The notes beneath the pieces are model-generated. The model did no database searches and was not told the DNA's origin. It saw nothing but the letters and a program-made list of their open reading frames with translations. The position numbers and the translations under genes were made by a program. From DATDAH01 sp963845425 (GTDB lineage Bacteria; Actinomycetota; Acidimicrobiia; Acidimicrobiales; DATDAH01): a stretch of 64,000 bases of DNA. Positions 1-8,373 of the stretch are shown in pieces. The stretch's first letter is position 1. Each line of letters opens with the position of its first letter. The stretch spans positions 372,001 to 436,000 of the forward strand of contig CAWJSC010000010.1 of NCBI GenBank assembly GCA_963845425.1. Reading direction: 5' to 3'.

Positions 1-1265
1 TCCTCGACGCAGGGGATTTCATCCTCACGCCGCGGATGAGCCGGATCTACTACGACGGCAAGTACTTCGACTACCCGCTGAAGGCCTTCAACGCCCTCCG
101 CAACCTCGGCCTGATCGAGGCCTTCCTGTGCGTGCTCTCCTACCTCTGGGTCCGCATCCGGCCGCCCAAGAACCAGGACAAGTTCGAGGGCTGGGTGGCC
201 TCCCGGTTCGGCTGGCGTCTCTACCGGACCTTCTTCAAGACCTACACCGAGAAGGTCTGGGGCATCCCGGCCGAGGAGATGCCCGCGGACTGGGCCGCCC
301 AGCGCATCAAGAACCTCTCGCTGTTCAAGGCGGTGATCAACGCCCTCCTGCCCAACCGGAACCAGAAGGAGATCGCCAGCCTCATCGAGGAGTTCGAGTA
401 CCCCAAGTACGGCCCGGGGATGATGTGGGAGCGCTGCACCGAGAAGGTGCAGGCCCAGGGCTCGTCGGTCCACATGCAGACCCGGGTGGAGCGGATCCGG
501 CACGGCGACGGTCGGGCACTCGCCGTCGAGGCCGGCGGCCGGGAGTTTCCGTGCGACAACGTCATCTCCTCGATGCCGTTCACCCACCTCCTGAAGGCCA
601 TGGACCCGCCGGTGCCGACCGACGTCCTGGCCGCAGCCGACGACATCCAGTACCGCGACTTCCTCACCGTGGCCCTCGTCGTGCCCGAGGCGGCCGGGTT
701 CCCGGACAACTGGATCTACATCCACGCCCCCGAGGTCCAGGTCGGCCGCATCCAGAACTTCGGTTCGTGGTCGAAGTACCTGGTCAAGGACGGTCGGACC
801 TGCCTCGGCCTCGAGTACTTCGTCTTCGAGGGTGACGAGCTCTGGACCGCGAGCGACGAGGATCTCGTCGCCCAGGGGACCCGGGAGCTGGTGACGCTCG
901 GTCTCATCGAGGCCGACGCGGTCGAGGCGGGTTACGTGGTCCGCCAGCCGAAGGCCTACCCCACCTACGACGAGACCTACGCCGACAACGTGGACGTGCT
1001 GCGCACCTGGCTCGAGGAGAACACCCCCAATGTGTTCCCCGTCGGGCGCAACGGGATGCACAAGTACAACAACCAGGACCATTCCATGTACACAGCCATG
1101 CTCACCGTGGAGAACCTCTTCGGTGCCGACCACGACATCTGGGCGGTCAACGTCGAGGAGGAGTACCACGAGGAGGGCGAGGCCGTGGAGGAGATCCGGG
1201 AGTCCGGTACCGGCCGGGCCGCGCCGGTGATCCCCAAGGCGGTCGACCCCGCCCGTCGTCTCTGA
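1..1265 (+). CDS. UGM-like FAD-dependent oxidoreductase, 5' truncated by window
   Basis: The frame is open to base 1, so the N-terminal Rossmann (GxGxxG) part lies outside the window. The visible part starts LDAGDFILTPRMSRIYYDG, a segment seen in NAD(P)/FAD oxidoreductases of the UDP-galactopyranose mutase / protoporphyrinogen-oxidase group, so the ATG at 36 is internal. The C-terminal block GRNGMHKYNNQDHSM around residue 335 is the FAD-contacting end of this family. About 420 residues are visible. It lies at the head of a glycan locus that also contains an AftD homologue, which suggests a role in nucleotide-sugar or furanose chemistry. The substrate cannot be read from the sequence, and an amine-oxidase-like role is also possible. 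Confidence 0.75.
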   Translation, partial: LDAGDFILTPRMSRIYYDGKYFDYPLKAFNALRNLGLIEAFLCVLSYLWVRIRPPKNQDKFEGWVASRFGWRLYRTFFKTYTEKVWGIPAEEMPADWAAQRIKNLSLFKAVINALLPNRNQKEIASLIEEFEYPKYGPGMMWERCTEKVQAQGSSVHMQTRVERIRHGDGRALAVEAGGREFPCDNVISSMPFTHLLKAMDPPVPTDVLAAADDIQYRDFLTVALVVPEAAGFPDNWIYIHAPEVQVGRIQNFGSWSKYLVKDGRTCLGLEYFVFEGDELWTASDEDLVAQGTRELVTLGLIEADAVEAGYVVRQPKAYPTYDETYADNVDVLRTWLEENTPNVFPVGRNGMHKYNNQDHSMYTAMLTVENLFGADHDIWAVNVEEEYHEEGEAVEEIRESGTGRAAPVIPKAVDPARRL

Positions 1266-1284
1266 TCCCCGGCCCGGCCCCGCG

Positions 1285-2556
1285 ATGACGCCGACGCGCG
1301 ACCGATTCTGGTTTCGCTTGGCGCTGATCGCCCTGCTCGCGCTCACCGTCCGCGTGGGCTACATCGGGGTGGCCAAGTGGTCCGACGAGGTCGAGTTCAG
1401 CGACGCGCTGTACTACGCGATCCAGGCCCAGCAGATCGCCGAGGGCGAGCCCTTCGAGCACCGGGAGCACGACCGACCGGCGGCCGACCACGCCCCCCTG
1501 ACCGAGATCTCCCAGGCCCCGACGGCCTTCCTCTTCGGGCGCAGCGTCTTGGCCCTCCGACTGGTGCAGGCCGTGTACGGGACCCTCGCCGTGGTGGCCA
1601 TCGCCCTCCTGGCCCGGCGGGTGGCGGGTAGCGACCGGGTGGCCCTGTGGGCGGCACTGGTGGCCGCCGTGTATCCCAACCTCTGGGCCGCCGACGGGGT
1701 CATCATGGCCGAGACGCTGACCGTGCTCCTGGTCGCGGTCCTGCTGTGGGCCGTCTACGCCTTCCTCGACCGCCCGGACGGCCGCCGGGCGCTGCTGGTC
1801 GGCGCCCTCGCCGGCTTGGCGGCGCTGTCGCGGGCCGAGCTGGCGTTGGTGGGGGTGCTGGCCTTCGTACCGGTGGCCCTGCGGGTGGCCCAGCCCTGGT
1901 CCCGGCGGCTCGGCCATCTGGGCCTCGCCGCCCTGGCGGGGGTGGTCGTCCTGGCCCCGTGGACGGTCTACAACGCGGGGCGCTTCGACGAGCCGGTACT
2001 GGTGTCCACCAACGACGGCCTGACCCTCATCGGGGCCAACTGTGACCGCCAGTACGACGGCCCCGACCCCGGCCTGTGGGACATCGCCTGCCTGCCGCCG
2101 GGCTCGTTCTCCGATGCCCAGACCCGAGATCAGTCCGCGGTCAACGCCGACTACCGCCGCCTGGCCATTGACTACGCGTGGGCCAACAAGGGCGATCTCC
2201 CTCGGGTGGCCGCGATCCGGGTGGCCCGCACGTGGAGCCTCTATGACCCCGCGTCCATGATCCGCTACAACCAGAACGAGGGTCGGGAGCCCCCGGTCGG
2301 TTGGGCCGGCTTCGTGTCGTTCTGGGTCCTGGTGCCCTTCGCGGTGGGCGGGGCGGTCCTGCTGCGGGAACGGGGTCGGGCCATCTGGCCGCTGTTGTCG
2401 ACGATCGTCGTGGTGACCCTGGTGTCGGCGCTGTTCTACGGCCTGTTGCGCTTCCGGGCCCCGGCCGAGGTCACCCTGGTGGTCCTCGCCGCGGTCGCGA
2501 TGGCCGAGCTGCAGGCGCGTTTGGCCGGGGACCCCGAGCCCCACCAGAATCCCTGA
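1285..2556 (+). CDS. GT39-type (ArnT/PMT-like) membrane glycosyltransferase
   Basis: The protein has 423 residues. It starts with a short basic stretch and a transmembrane helix, then a periplasmic loop containing DE and FSDALYYAIQAQQIAEG, then about ten hydrophobic helices. The central AAVYPNLWAADGVIMAETL segment matches the corresponding part of the two paralogues at 5600-8346 (YPNLWINDxLL). GT39 enzymes move a sugar from a polyprenyl-phosphate donor to an extracytoplasmic acceptor. The donor here is unknown. The gene starts 19 bp after the FAD oxidoreductase and ends one base before the next gene, so it is probably in the same operon. Confidence 0.75.
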   Translation: MTPTRDRFWFRLALIALLALTVRVGYIGVAKWSDEVEFSDALYYAIQAQQIAEGEPFEHREHDRPAADHAPLTEISQAPTAFLFGRSVLALRLVQAVYGTLAVVAIALLARRVAGSDRVALWAALVAAVYPNLWAADGVIMAETLTVLLVAVLLWAVYAFLDRPDGRRALLVGALAGLAALSRAELALVGVLAFVPVALRVAQPWSRRLGHLGLAALAGVVVLAPWTVYNAGRFDEPVLVSTNDGLTLIGANCDRQYDGPDPGLWDIACLPPGSFSDAQTRDQSAVNADYRRLAIDYAWANKGDLPRVAAIRVARTWSLYDPASMIRYNQNEGREPPVGWAGFVSFWVLVPFAVGGAVLLRERGRAIWPLLSTIVVVTLVSALFYGLLRFRAPAEVTLVVLAAVAMAELQARLAGDPEPHQNP

Positions 2557-2557
2557 T

Positions 2558-2977
2558 GTGAAAGCAACCCTGGCCACCATCGTGATCGCCCTCCTGACCG
2601 TCGTCGGGTGCGGAGGTGACGACGGTGGCGGCACCGAGGACACCACCGGCGGGTCCGAGACCACCGAGGCCGCGTCCGAGGACCTCTCCTCCTACGAAAC
2701 CATCAGTGACCTCAACGACGACCTCGCCGCCGCCGGCATCGAGTGCACCCTGGAGTACGAGGGCCTGGTCGACGAGGTGCGGGAGATCAGCCAGTGTCCC
2801 ATCGAGGGGACTCCGGCCATCCTGACCGTCTGGTACGACGACGGTCTCTTCGCCGACTTCCTCGCCACTGATCCCGCGGCCGTGGCCTACGGCGCCAACT
2901 GGACCGTCGAGCTGTCCGACCCGGCGGTGGCCACCTCGGTCGCCGAGGCCACGGGCGGCACCACCACCGACGCCTGA
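2558..2977 (+). CDS. Small predicted lipoprotein, function unknown
   Basis: This 139-residue protein starts with GTG directly after the upstream stop. Its signal peptide has a lipobox (LTVVGC, Cys at about residue 18), followed by a Gly/Asp/Thr-rich linker to about residue 45 and a compact acidic domain of about 90 residues with two cysteines (IECTLEY and SQCPIEG). The spacing of those cysteines would allow a disulfide. I do not recognise a named family. Its position between a glycosyltransferase and an SGNH lipoprotein suggests a cell-surface role. Confidence 0.65.
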   Translation: MKATLATIVIALLTVVGCGGDDGGGTEDTTGGSETTEAASEDLSSYETISDLNDDLAAAGIECTLEYEGLVDEVREISQCPIEGTPAILTVWYDDGLFADFLATDPAAVAYGANWTVELSDPAVATSVAEATGGTTTDA

Positions 2978-3008
2978 GCGGCGTCGCCCCGGCCTCCGCG
3001 CCCGGGCG

Positions 3009-3818
3009 ACGGTCGGTCTCCTGCTGGTCGGCCTCACCGTCGTCGCCTGCGGCGACGACGGGTCCGTCAGCGCCGACGCCCCCGTCCTGTCACTGCCGCC
3101 CACCAGCGCACCGACCACCACGGTCGCACCCGAAGGCGTTCCCCGCGTCCTGATCGCCGGCGACTCGGTGCTCCAGGAGGCTGCCGGCCCTCTGGCCTTC
3201 GCCCTCGAGGCCACTGACCAGGCCCACGCCGCCTTCACCCTGGGCCCCGATCTGCCCCGCGACGAGGCCGACATCGCCGTCTGGCAGTCGGCCCTCGAGC
3301 GCACGGACCCCGAGCTGGTCGTCGTGTCGGTCGGTCACTGGGAGTACCTGTCGGTCCTCGGCGACTTCGCCGACGGCGAGCTGCTCGAACCGGGCTCCTA
3401 CCCCGAGGAGGTCCTCGAACCGTTCGTCGACCTGATCACCGCCACCGGAGCCCGGGTCCTGTGGGTGGGGCCGGCGGTCATCTCGGACACCGACGAGACC
3501 GAATTCGTGAACGGCCTCGAACGGGACTTCCAGGCGCTCGCCCGCCGGCGGCCGGACGTGGCCTTCGTCGACGCCGACACCTGGGTGGCCCCGGCCGGGT
3601 TCACCGAGACCCTTCCGGGGCCCGACGGCGAGCCCGTCCAGGTCCGGCGGGCCGACGGCATCCACCTCTGCCCGGAGGGTCAGCTCCTGCTGGCTGAGGG
3701 CCTGCTGGATGCGGTGGCCGACGAGCTCGAGCTGACCCCGGCGCCGGGTTGGGCCGACGACTGGCGGGCCGGCCAGCGGCCCGAGCCCGGCGGCTGCGCG
3801 CCGGACTACGCAGGCTGA
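3009..3818 (+). CDS. SGNH-hydrolase lipoprotein (no standard start codon visible)
   Basis: The SGNH fold is shown by block I (LIAGDSVLQE, Ser in GDS) and a C-terminal DGIHLCPEG block supplying Asp and His. A GHWEY segment matches GFWED and GVWEG in the paralogues at 8374 and 16606. Before block I the same frame encodes a clear lipoprotein signal (TVGLLLVGLTVVAC) and a Thr/Pro linker. No ATG, GTG or TTG occurs in frame between the TGA at 2823 and the GTG at 3168, and that GTG lies inside the GDS block. The start given is an ACG and is only a guess. A small frameshift near 2975-3010 is the alternative. The likely role is deacylation or acylation of surface glycan. Confidence 0.6.
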   Translation, partial: TVGLLLVGLTVVACGDDGSVSADAPVLSLPPTSAPTTTVAPEGVPRVLIAGDSVLQEAAGPLAFALEATDQAHAAFTLGPDLPRDEADIAVWQSALERTDPELVVVSVGHWEYLSVLGDFADGELLEPGSYPEEVLEPFVDLITATGARVLWVGPAVISDTDETEFVNGLERDFQALARRRPDVAFVDADTWVAPAGFTETLPGPDGEPVQVRRADGIHLCPEGQLLLAEGLLDAVADELELTPAPGWADDWRAGQRPEPGGCAPDYAG

Positions 3819-3824
3819 GGGGCC

Positions 3825-4649
3825 TCAGGCCGCCGGCACCGCCGGGATCTCCGGTGACACCTCGCCGAGGCGGTCCCGCAGAGGAGCGCCGACGCCCCCC
3901 GCCATCAGGCGGTCCACCCGGCGGAGCATGCGCTTGCGGCCGTACCACAGCAGTGGGCTCAGCACGCGACCGGTCCCGGGCACGACCCAGTAAGGCTCGC
4001 CGGGGTCGGCGTCGTAGGGATGGCAGTACGTGAAGGGCACAGGGCCGAGCGGCCGCTCCCGCAGCCCCGCCCGCACGACCGGCCAGGGCAGGACCCGCAG
4101 ATAGGTGCCGCCGACGACGGGAAGGCCGAGGGGACCGACCTTGATGATGGGAGCCGGCAGCTCGACCAGGCCGGAGGGCCAGGTGAACGGTCGCCGGGGC
4201 AGGCCGGGGAAGCCGAACAGTGGGCTCCAGCCGGGCAGGATGCTCGAGGAGTACGTGAACCCGAGCTCCACCAGCACCTCGGTGGCCCAGACGGTCTCGG
4301 GCACCAGGGAGAAGGTCGGGGCCCGGTAGCCCACGACCTCCTGGCCGGCGACCTCCCCGAGCAGGTCGCGGCCCCGCTCCGTCTGTTCCCGGAAGTCCGC
4401 CGGGCTCAGCTCCGTCACCGGGGCGTGGGACCATCCGTGCAGGCCGACTTCGTGGCCCTGGGCCGCGATCTCCCGGATCAGGCCCGGGTGGTCCCGGACG
4501 ACCTCGCCCACGACGAACACCGTGCCGACGATCGAGCGCTCGGCGCAGAAGTCCAGCACCCGGTGGGTGGCGTCGAGGAGGCGCAACTCCGTCGCCTCGT
4601 CGGGGCGGTGGTCCTCCACGTCGAAGGTGAAGGTGAAGGGCGGGGTCAT
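3825..4649 (-). CDS. Polysaccharide deacetylase (NodB / CE4, DUF3473-like tail)
   Basis: This 274-residue protein has the CE4 motifs in order: TFDVED near the N-terminus (catalytic base and metal Asp), GLHGWSHAP (metal His pair), GYRAPTFSL, and FTYCHPYD late in the chain. The C-terminal part resembles the DUF3473 extension of exopolysaccharide-locus deacetylases. There is no signal peptide, as is usual for this subgroup. It removes N-acetyl groups from a polysaccharide or lipid-linked sugar. It is the last gene of a five-gene leftward operon (SGNH, two GT39, GNAT, deacetylase) and converges with the SGNH gene ending at 3818. Confidence 0.85.
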   Translation of the reverse strand: MTPPFTFTFDVEDHRPDEATELRLLDATHRVLDFCAERSIVGTVFVVGEVVRDHPGLIREIAAQGHEVGLHGWSHAPVTELSPADFREQTERGRDLLGEVAGQEVVGYRAPTFSLVPETVWATEVLVELGFTYSSSILPGWSPLFGFPGLPRRPFTWPSGLVELPAPIIKVGPLGLPVVGGTYLRVLPWPVVRAGLRERPLGPVPFTYCHPYDADPGEPYWVVPGTGRVLSPLLWYGRKRMLRRVDRLMAGGVGAPLRDRLGEVSPEIPAVPAA

Positions 4650-4670
4650 TGGTACCGGGTCCGGCGCGGC

Positions 4671-5603
4671 TCAGTAGGCGTCGAGGTCGAGGAACTCGAA
4701 GGTATCCAGGCGAAAGGTCTCCTGGGGGACCTCGTCGCTGAAGCTGTGCACGACCAGGTTGAGCGGGGCGGGGCGCAGGCGGTGGGGCGGGTGGATGCCC
4801 CGCACGCGCACCAGGGCGTTGAAGCCGGCGTACACCGCGGCCGGGGCCCGGTGGTAGCGGCAGACCGCGGCCACGGCCCGGCGGGCCGAAAGGGGGTCGT
4901 CCGCCGTGCGGGCACCGCGTGGGAAGAGCTTGAGGATGACGGCCATCGGTACGGGACCGAACGCGGACCGGGTCGACACCACGACCAGGTCGTCGTCGGC
5001 GTGCACCACGTAGCCGCCGTGGGGACGGGCCAACCGCCAGCGGAGGCGGTCGGGGGCGTAACTGTTGGTCCAGTGCACGGCCTGGTGCCGATCCAGGTCG
5101 TCGGCCAGCTCGCCGAACCGGGGGCCGTCGAGGAAGGCCTCGTCCACGACGTGGTGCTCCCAGCCCCCACCGGCCCCCGTCGGCACCGCGATCTTGACCG
5201 GCAGGGGGCCCAGGAAGCGGTACTCCAGGTACTTCACCGCTCCCGGGGTCGACTTCTCGTTGGGCACCCCGATGACCATCTGGCGCCCCTGGGCACTGGC
5301 GTCGGCGAAGTTCCGCAGGCCGAGCTCGGACCAGTAGCCCTTCCGCTGGGTGCCCCGCCGGGTCACGGCGTTGAGCGAGAACAGGAACGGGGCCGGGCCG
5401 GCCGCGTTCCGGTACGTCTGCGGGACGAGGGCGTAGTGGGCGACCCGCACGCCGTCCTCGTCGGCGGCGGCCTGGATGGCGGGCCCGTCGGGGTTCCGGT
5501 CATAGAGCCACGTCAGGTACTCGGCGTCGACGAACCGGGGATCGGGAAGCTCCGCGTCCAACAGCTCGGTGTTGAGCTGGTTGTCGGTCTGCGGGGTGCT
5601 CAT
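4671..5603 (-). CDS. GNAT-fold acetyltransferase-like protein of the glycan operon
   Basis: The protein has 310 residues. The N-terminal half (FVDAEYLTWLYDRNPDGPA, then VAHYALVPQTYR and KGYWSELGLRNF) has the shape of the GNAT-like proteins found in polysaccharide clusters. The ATG at 5603 is chosen because it overlaps the upstream TGA as ATGA, whereas the frame extending to 5669 would overlap the GT39 gene far more. The C-terminal half has a further hydrophobic core, consistent with a double-GNAT architecture. A role in acylating an amino sugar fits the neighbouring deacetylase but is an inference. Confidence 0.6.
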   Translation of the reverse strand: MSTPQTDNQLNTELLDAELPDPRFVDAEYLTWLYDRNPDGPAIQAAADEDGVRVAHYALVPQTYRNAAGPAPFLFSLNAVTRRGTQRKGYWSELGLRNFADASAQGRQMVIGVPNEKSTPGAVKYLEYRFLGPLPVKIAVPTGAGGGWEHHVVDEAFLDGPRFGELADDLDRHQAVHWTNSYAPDRLRWRLARPHGGYVVHADDDLVVVSTRSAFGPVPMAVILKLFPRGARTADDPLSARRAVAAVCRYHRAPAAVYAGFNALVRVRGIHPPHRLRPAPLNLVVHSFSDEVPQETFRLDTFEFLDLDAY

Positions 5604-7003
5604 ACCGGGGCCTCCACGGGCTCGTCCTCGGTCGGTTCGGGTGCGGGCGACGGGTCGTCGATCGGCCACCGCCGCCGGACCAGGGCCTCAACGCCGACCG
5701 CGGCGCCCACGACCAGGGCCACGTCGGCCGGGATCCGGTAGCGGGTGGTGCCGAACGTCCAGGCCGCGGTCACCGAGATCATGACCGCCATGCCCACCAG
5801 CGGGCTGATCGGCTGGCCCCGGCGGCGGAGGACGACCACGCCCCCGATGGCGAAGGGGATCAGCGCGTAGTAGGAGACGAGGGCCAGCTGGGAGGTGCGC
5901 TCCCCGCGGGCTTCGAGCTGCCAGTTGAAGCGGACGTTCTGAGCCGGCCGGTAGAGCTCCCAGAGGCGTCCCACCCGGGCGGCCATGACCACCGGGAGGC
6001 GGTCGAGATGGTCCCGGATGTAGGTCTGGGCCCGGGCCCCCGCCACCGCCGCCCGTTGGGACTCGTCGAAGGCCTGCAGCTGCGCCTCGGCCTCGGGCAC
6101 CGTGAGGCCCTCCTCGGCGGCGTAGTCCTCGATGCGGAAGCAGGCGGCGTAGTAGCCCATCTGGTCGCCGTAGTAGGTGGCGTCACAGCTGGCGGTGTCC
6201 AGGACCGGCCCCGGCGCGGTGGACAGCGTGACCGGGTCCTCGAAGCGGGTCAGGTTCCACCCCACCCACGGCCCGATGAGCACGATCGCCGTCGCGCCGG
6301 CCAGGGCGAGGTGGCGCAGGCGCTCCTTCCCCGTGCGTACGGCACCCAGGATCAGCGGCAGACCGACGAACGCGTACAGCAGGAGCGATTCGGCCCGGGT
6401 CAGGGAGGCCAGAGCGATCAGCGCCCCGAGCAGCACGATCCGGCCGGACGTGGGGCGGTCGTGGTAGCGGTAGGCGGCGTAGATGGTCAGGGCGATCAGG
6501 AGGGCGGCCAGGCTCTCCACCTGGAGCAGGAAGTCGTTGATCCAGAGGTTCGGGTACAAGGCACCGATGGACGCGGCGATGAGGCCCGCCCGCCAGCCCA
6601 GCAGGTGACGACCGACGAGGCCCAGCACGACGATCGTGGCTGCCCCGAGGAGGGCGGCCGCCAGGCGGTGCGTGTCGACGCCCTCGCCGCCGAAGAAGGA
6701 GACGACGCCGAGGTAGACGGGGAACAGCGGCATCTTGTGGGCGCTGGGCCGCTCCTCACCGGTGCTGGCGTAGGTGAACGGGTCGATGAACGCCTTGCCG
6801 TCGGCCAGGAGGTTGCCCACCTCGTGCAGGTAACGGGGGTCGTTGACCACGTTGGCCCCACCCGTGATGGCGAGGCACCCCGGTGGGCCGTCCTCGGCCG
6901 GGTTCCCACACTCGGGCCGCATCTCCAGGATCCAGAACCAACGCAGGCCCAGGCCGACGAGGGCGATCGCCAGGAGGGCGAGCAGGAAGCGCTTGTTGGT
7001 CAC
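5600..7003 (-). CDS. GT39-type membrane glycosyltransferase (paralogue 2)
   Basis: The protein has 467 residues. The GTG at 7003 is chosen because it overlaps the upstream stop (GTGA) and starts directly before a signal-anchor helix (FLLALLAIALVGLGL). The frame is open further upstream, but that part is a shadow of the next gene. A long first periplasmic loop (NDPRYLHEVGNLLADGK, then KMPLFPVYLG) is followed by about ten helices, with the shared segment IGALYPNLWINDFLLQVESL. It is predicted to use a polyprenyl-linked sugar donor outside the membrane. The C-terminus is a charged Pro/Glu cytoplasmic tail. Confidence 0.75.
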   Translation of the reverse strand: MTNKRFLLALLAIALVGLGLRWFWILEMRPECGNPAEDGPPGCLAITGGANVVNDPRYLHEVGNLLADGKAFIDPFTYASTGEERPSAHKMPLFPVYLGVVSFFGGEGVDTHRLAAALLGAATIVVLGLVGRHLLGWRAGLIAASIGALYPNLWINDFLLQVESLAALLIALTIYAAYRYHDRPTSGRIVLLGALIALASLTRAESLLLYAFVGLPLILGAVRTGKERLRHLALAGATAIVLIGPWVGWNLTRFEDPVTLSTAPGPVLDTASCDATYYGDQMGYYAACFRIEDYAAEEGLTVPEAEAQLQAFDESQRAAVAGARAQTYIRDHLDRLPVVMAARVGRLWELYRPAQNVRFNWQLEARGERTSQLALVSYYALIPFAIGGVVVLRRRGQPISPLVGMAVMISVTAAWTFGTTRYRIPADVALVVGAAVGVEALVRRRWPIDDPSPAPEPTEDEPVEAPV

Positions 7004-8346
7004 GCCGGGACGGGACCGGCGTCGGCCGTGGGCTCCGCCTCGGACGTCGTCCGCCGGCTGGTCACCCAGGCCACACCGAGGCCGGCCAGGATGCAGAGGG
7101 CCACCTCCGAGGGCACGCGGTACCGGGTGATGCCGAAGGTGCTGGCCGCGGTGAATGTCACGAGGACGAAGGGCGCCACCAGCGGGATGATCGTGACCTT
7201 GCGCCGCCACAGCAGCACGACTCCGGCCAGGGCGACCGGGACCATCAGGTAGTACTGCAGGAGGGCGAAGCGGGCGTGGGACTCGACCCGGCGCTCGAAG
7301 AACCGGTCGAACTCCACGCCCTGGTCGACCCGGTAGAGGTGCCACATGCGTCCGACCCGGGCCAGGGCCACCTTGGGCAGTTCGCTCAGGTGGTCCTCCA
7401 TGTAGGCGGTGGCCTTCTCCCGGTGGATGGTGTCGATCTCGGACTCGTCGCCGGCGAACTCCCTCGGCGAGCAGTCGATGTTCCAGTAGCCCAGGAAACG
7501 ACCCGAGTACGTCTCGTCACAGTTGCCGAAGGCCAGGACCCGGCCGCTCCCGGTGGCCAGGTACGGCGGCGACGGCTCCTCGAAGCTCGTGGCGTTGCGG
7601 ATCATCCACGGCGCCATGAGGGCGAGGGCCACCAGGCCCGTGAACACCGCCAGGACGGCCCGCTGGGGCCAGGTGCGGTCCCGCAGCATGACGGCCAGGG
7701 GCAGCACCAGGCTCGGGAGGAGCAGCAGCCCCTCGCTGCGGGTGAGGGTGGCCACGCCCACCGAGAGGCCCAGGAGCGCCGAGGTGCGCAAGGAGGGCGT
7801 TCGCCAGAACTGGTAGGCGGCGAGGATCACCAGCGCGGTGAGGCCGGCAGCCACCGACTCGGACAGGATCAGGGCGTCGTTGATCCAGAGGTTCGGGTAG
7901 ATCGCCGCCAGAAAGGCGGCGAGGAGCCCAGCCCGGTCGGCCCCCCCGTCTCCCAGCCCGGACCACTGTCCCACCCGCCGGGCGGCGATGCCGATGACGG
8001 CCACGGCCGCCGCCCCGGCGATGCCACTGGCCAAGCGGTTCGAGAGCGGGCTGTCGAGGCCCAGGACACCGAAGGCAGCCAGGTAGATGACATAGCCCGG
8101 CGGGTGACCGGCCGAGGGCTCGAACACCTCGGGCCCGCCCGCGGCGACGGAGTCCCGCCACACGAAGGGCTCGAAGAAGCCGCCGTGGTCGAGGAGCAGC
8201 TGCGCCTGGGTGTGGTAGGCGTAGTTGTCGTCCAGCTCGAGGGGCAGGTCGCCGTAGTGCGCGAAGACGGCGATCCACCGGATGGCCAACGCGAGCGCGA
8301 CGAGCAGGAGGAGGCGGGCGGGGAACCCGCGGAGACGGCTCCGCAT
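7000..8346 (-). CDS. GT39-type membrane glycosyltransferase (paralogue 3)
   Basis: The protein has 448 residues. A basic N-terminus (MRSRLRGFPARLL) precedes the first helix. The first loop contains ELDDNYAYHTQAQLLLD and SAGHPPGYVIYL, the acidic pair and glycan-facing loop expected in PMT/ArnT-like enzymes. The YPNLWINDALILSESV segment is shared with the two paralogues. It follows the SGNH lipoprotein by 27 bp and overlaps paralogue 2 by 4 bp, so the three genes are probably translated together. Donor and acceptor are unknown. Confidence 0.78.
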   Translation of the reverse strand: MRSRLRGFPARLLLLVALALAIRWIAVFAHYGDLPLELDDNYAYHTQAQLLLDHGGFFEPFVWRDSVAAGGPEVFEPSAGHPPGYVIYLAAFGVLGLDSPLSNRLASGIAGAAAVAVIGIAARRVGQWSGLGDGGADRAGLLAAFLAAIYPNLWINDALILSESVAAGLTALVILAAYQFWRTPSLRTSALLGLSVGVATLTRSEGLLLLPSLVLPLAVMLRDRTWPQRAVLAVFTGLVALALMAPWMIRNATSFEEPSPPYLATGSGRVLAFGNCDETYSGRFLGYWNIDCSPREFAGDESEIDTIHREKATAYMEDHLSELPKVALARVGRMWHLYRVDQGVEFDRFFERRVESHARFALLQYYLMVPVALAGVVLLWRRKVTIIPLVAPFVLVTFTAASTFGITRYRVPSEVALCILAGLGVAWVTSRRTTSEAEPTADAGPVPA

Positions 8347-8373
8347 GTCGTCGGAAAGTCTAGGTGCCCCGGC

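Noticed and set aside
4020..5741. 573-aa open frame on the plus strand
   Set aside because: It lies antisense to the deacetylase and GNAT genes, has composition-driven Gly/Arg/His-rich sequence and no motifs. It is a high-GC shadow frame.
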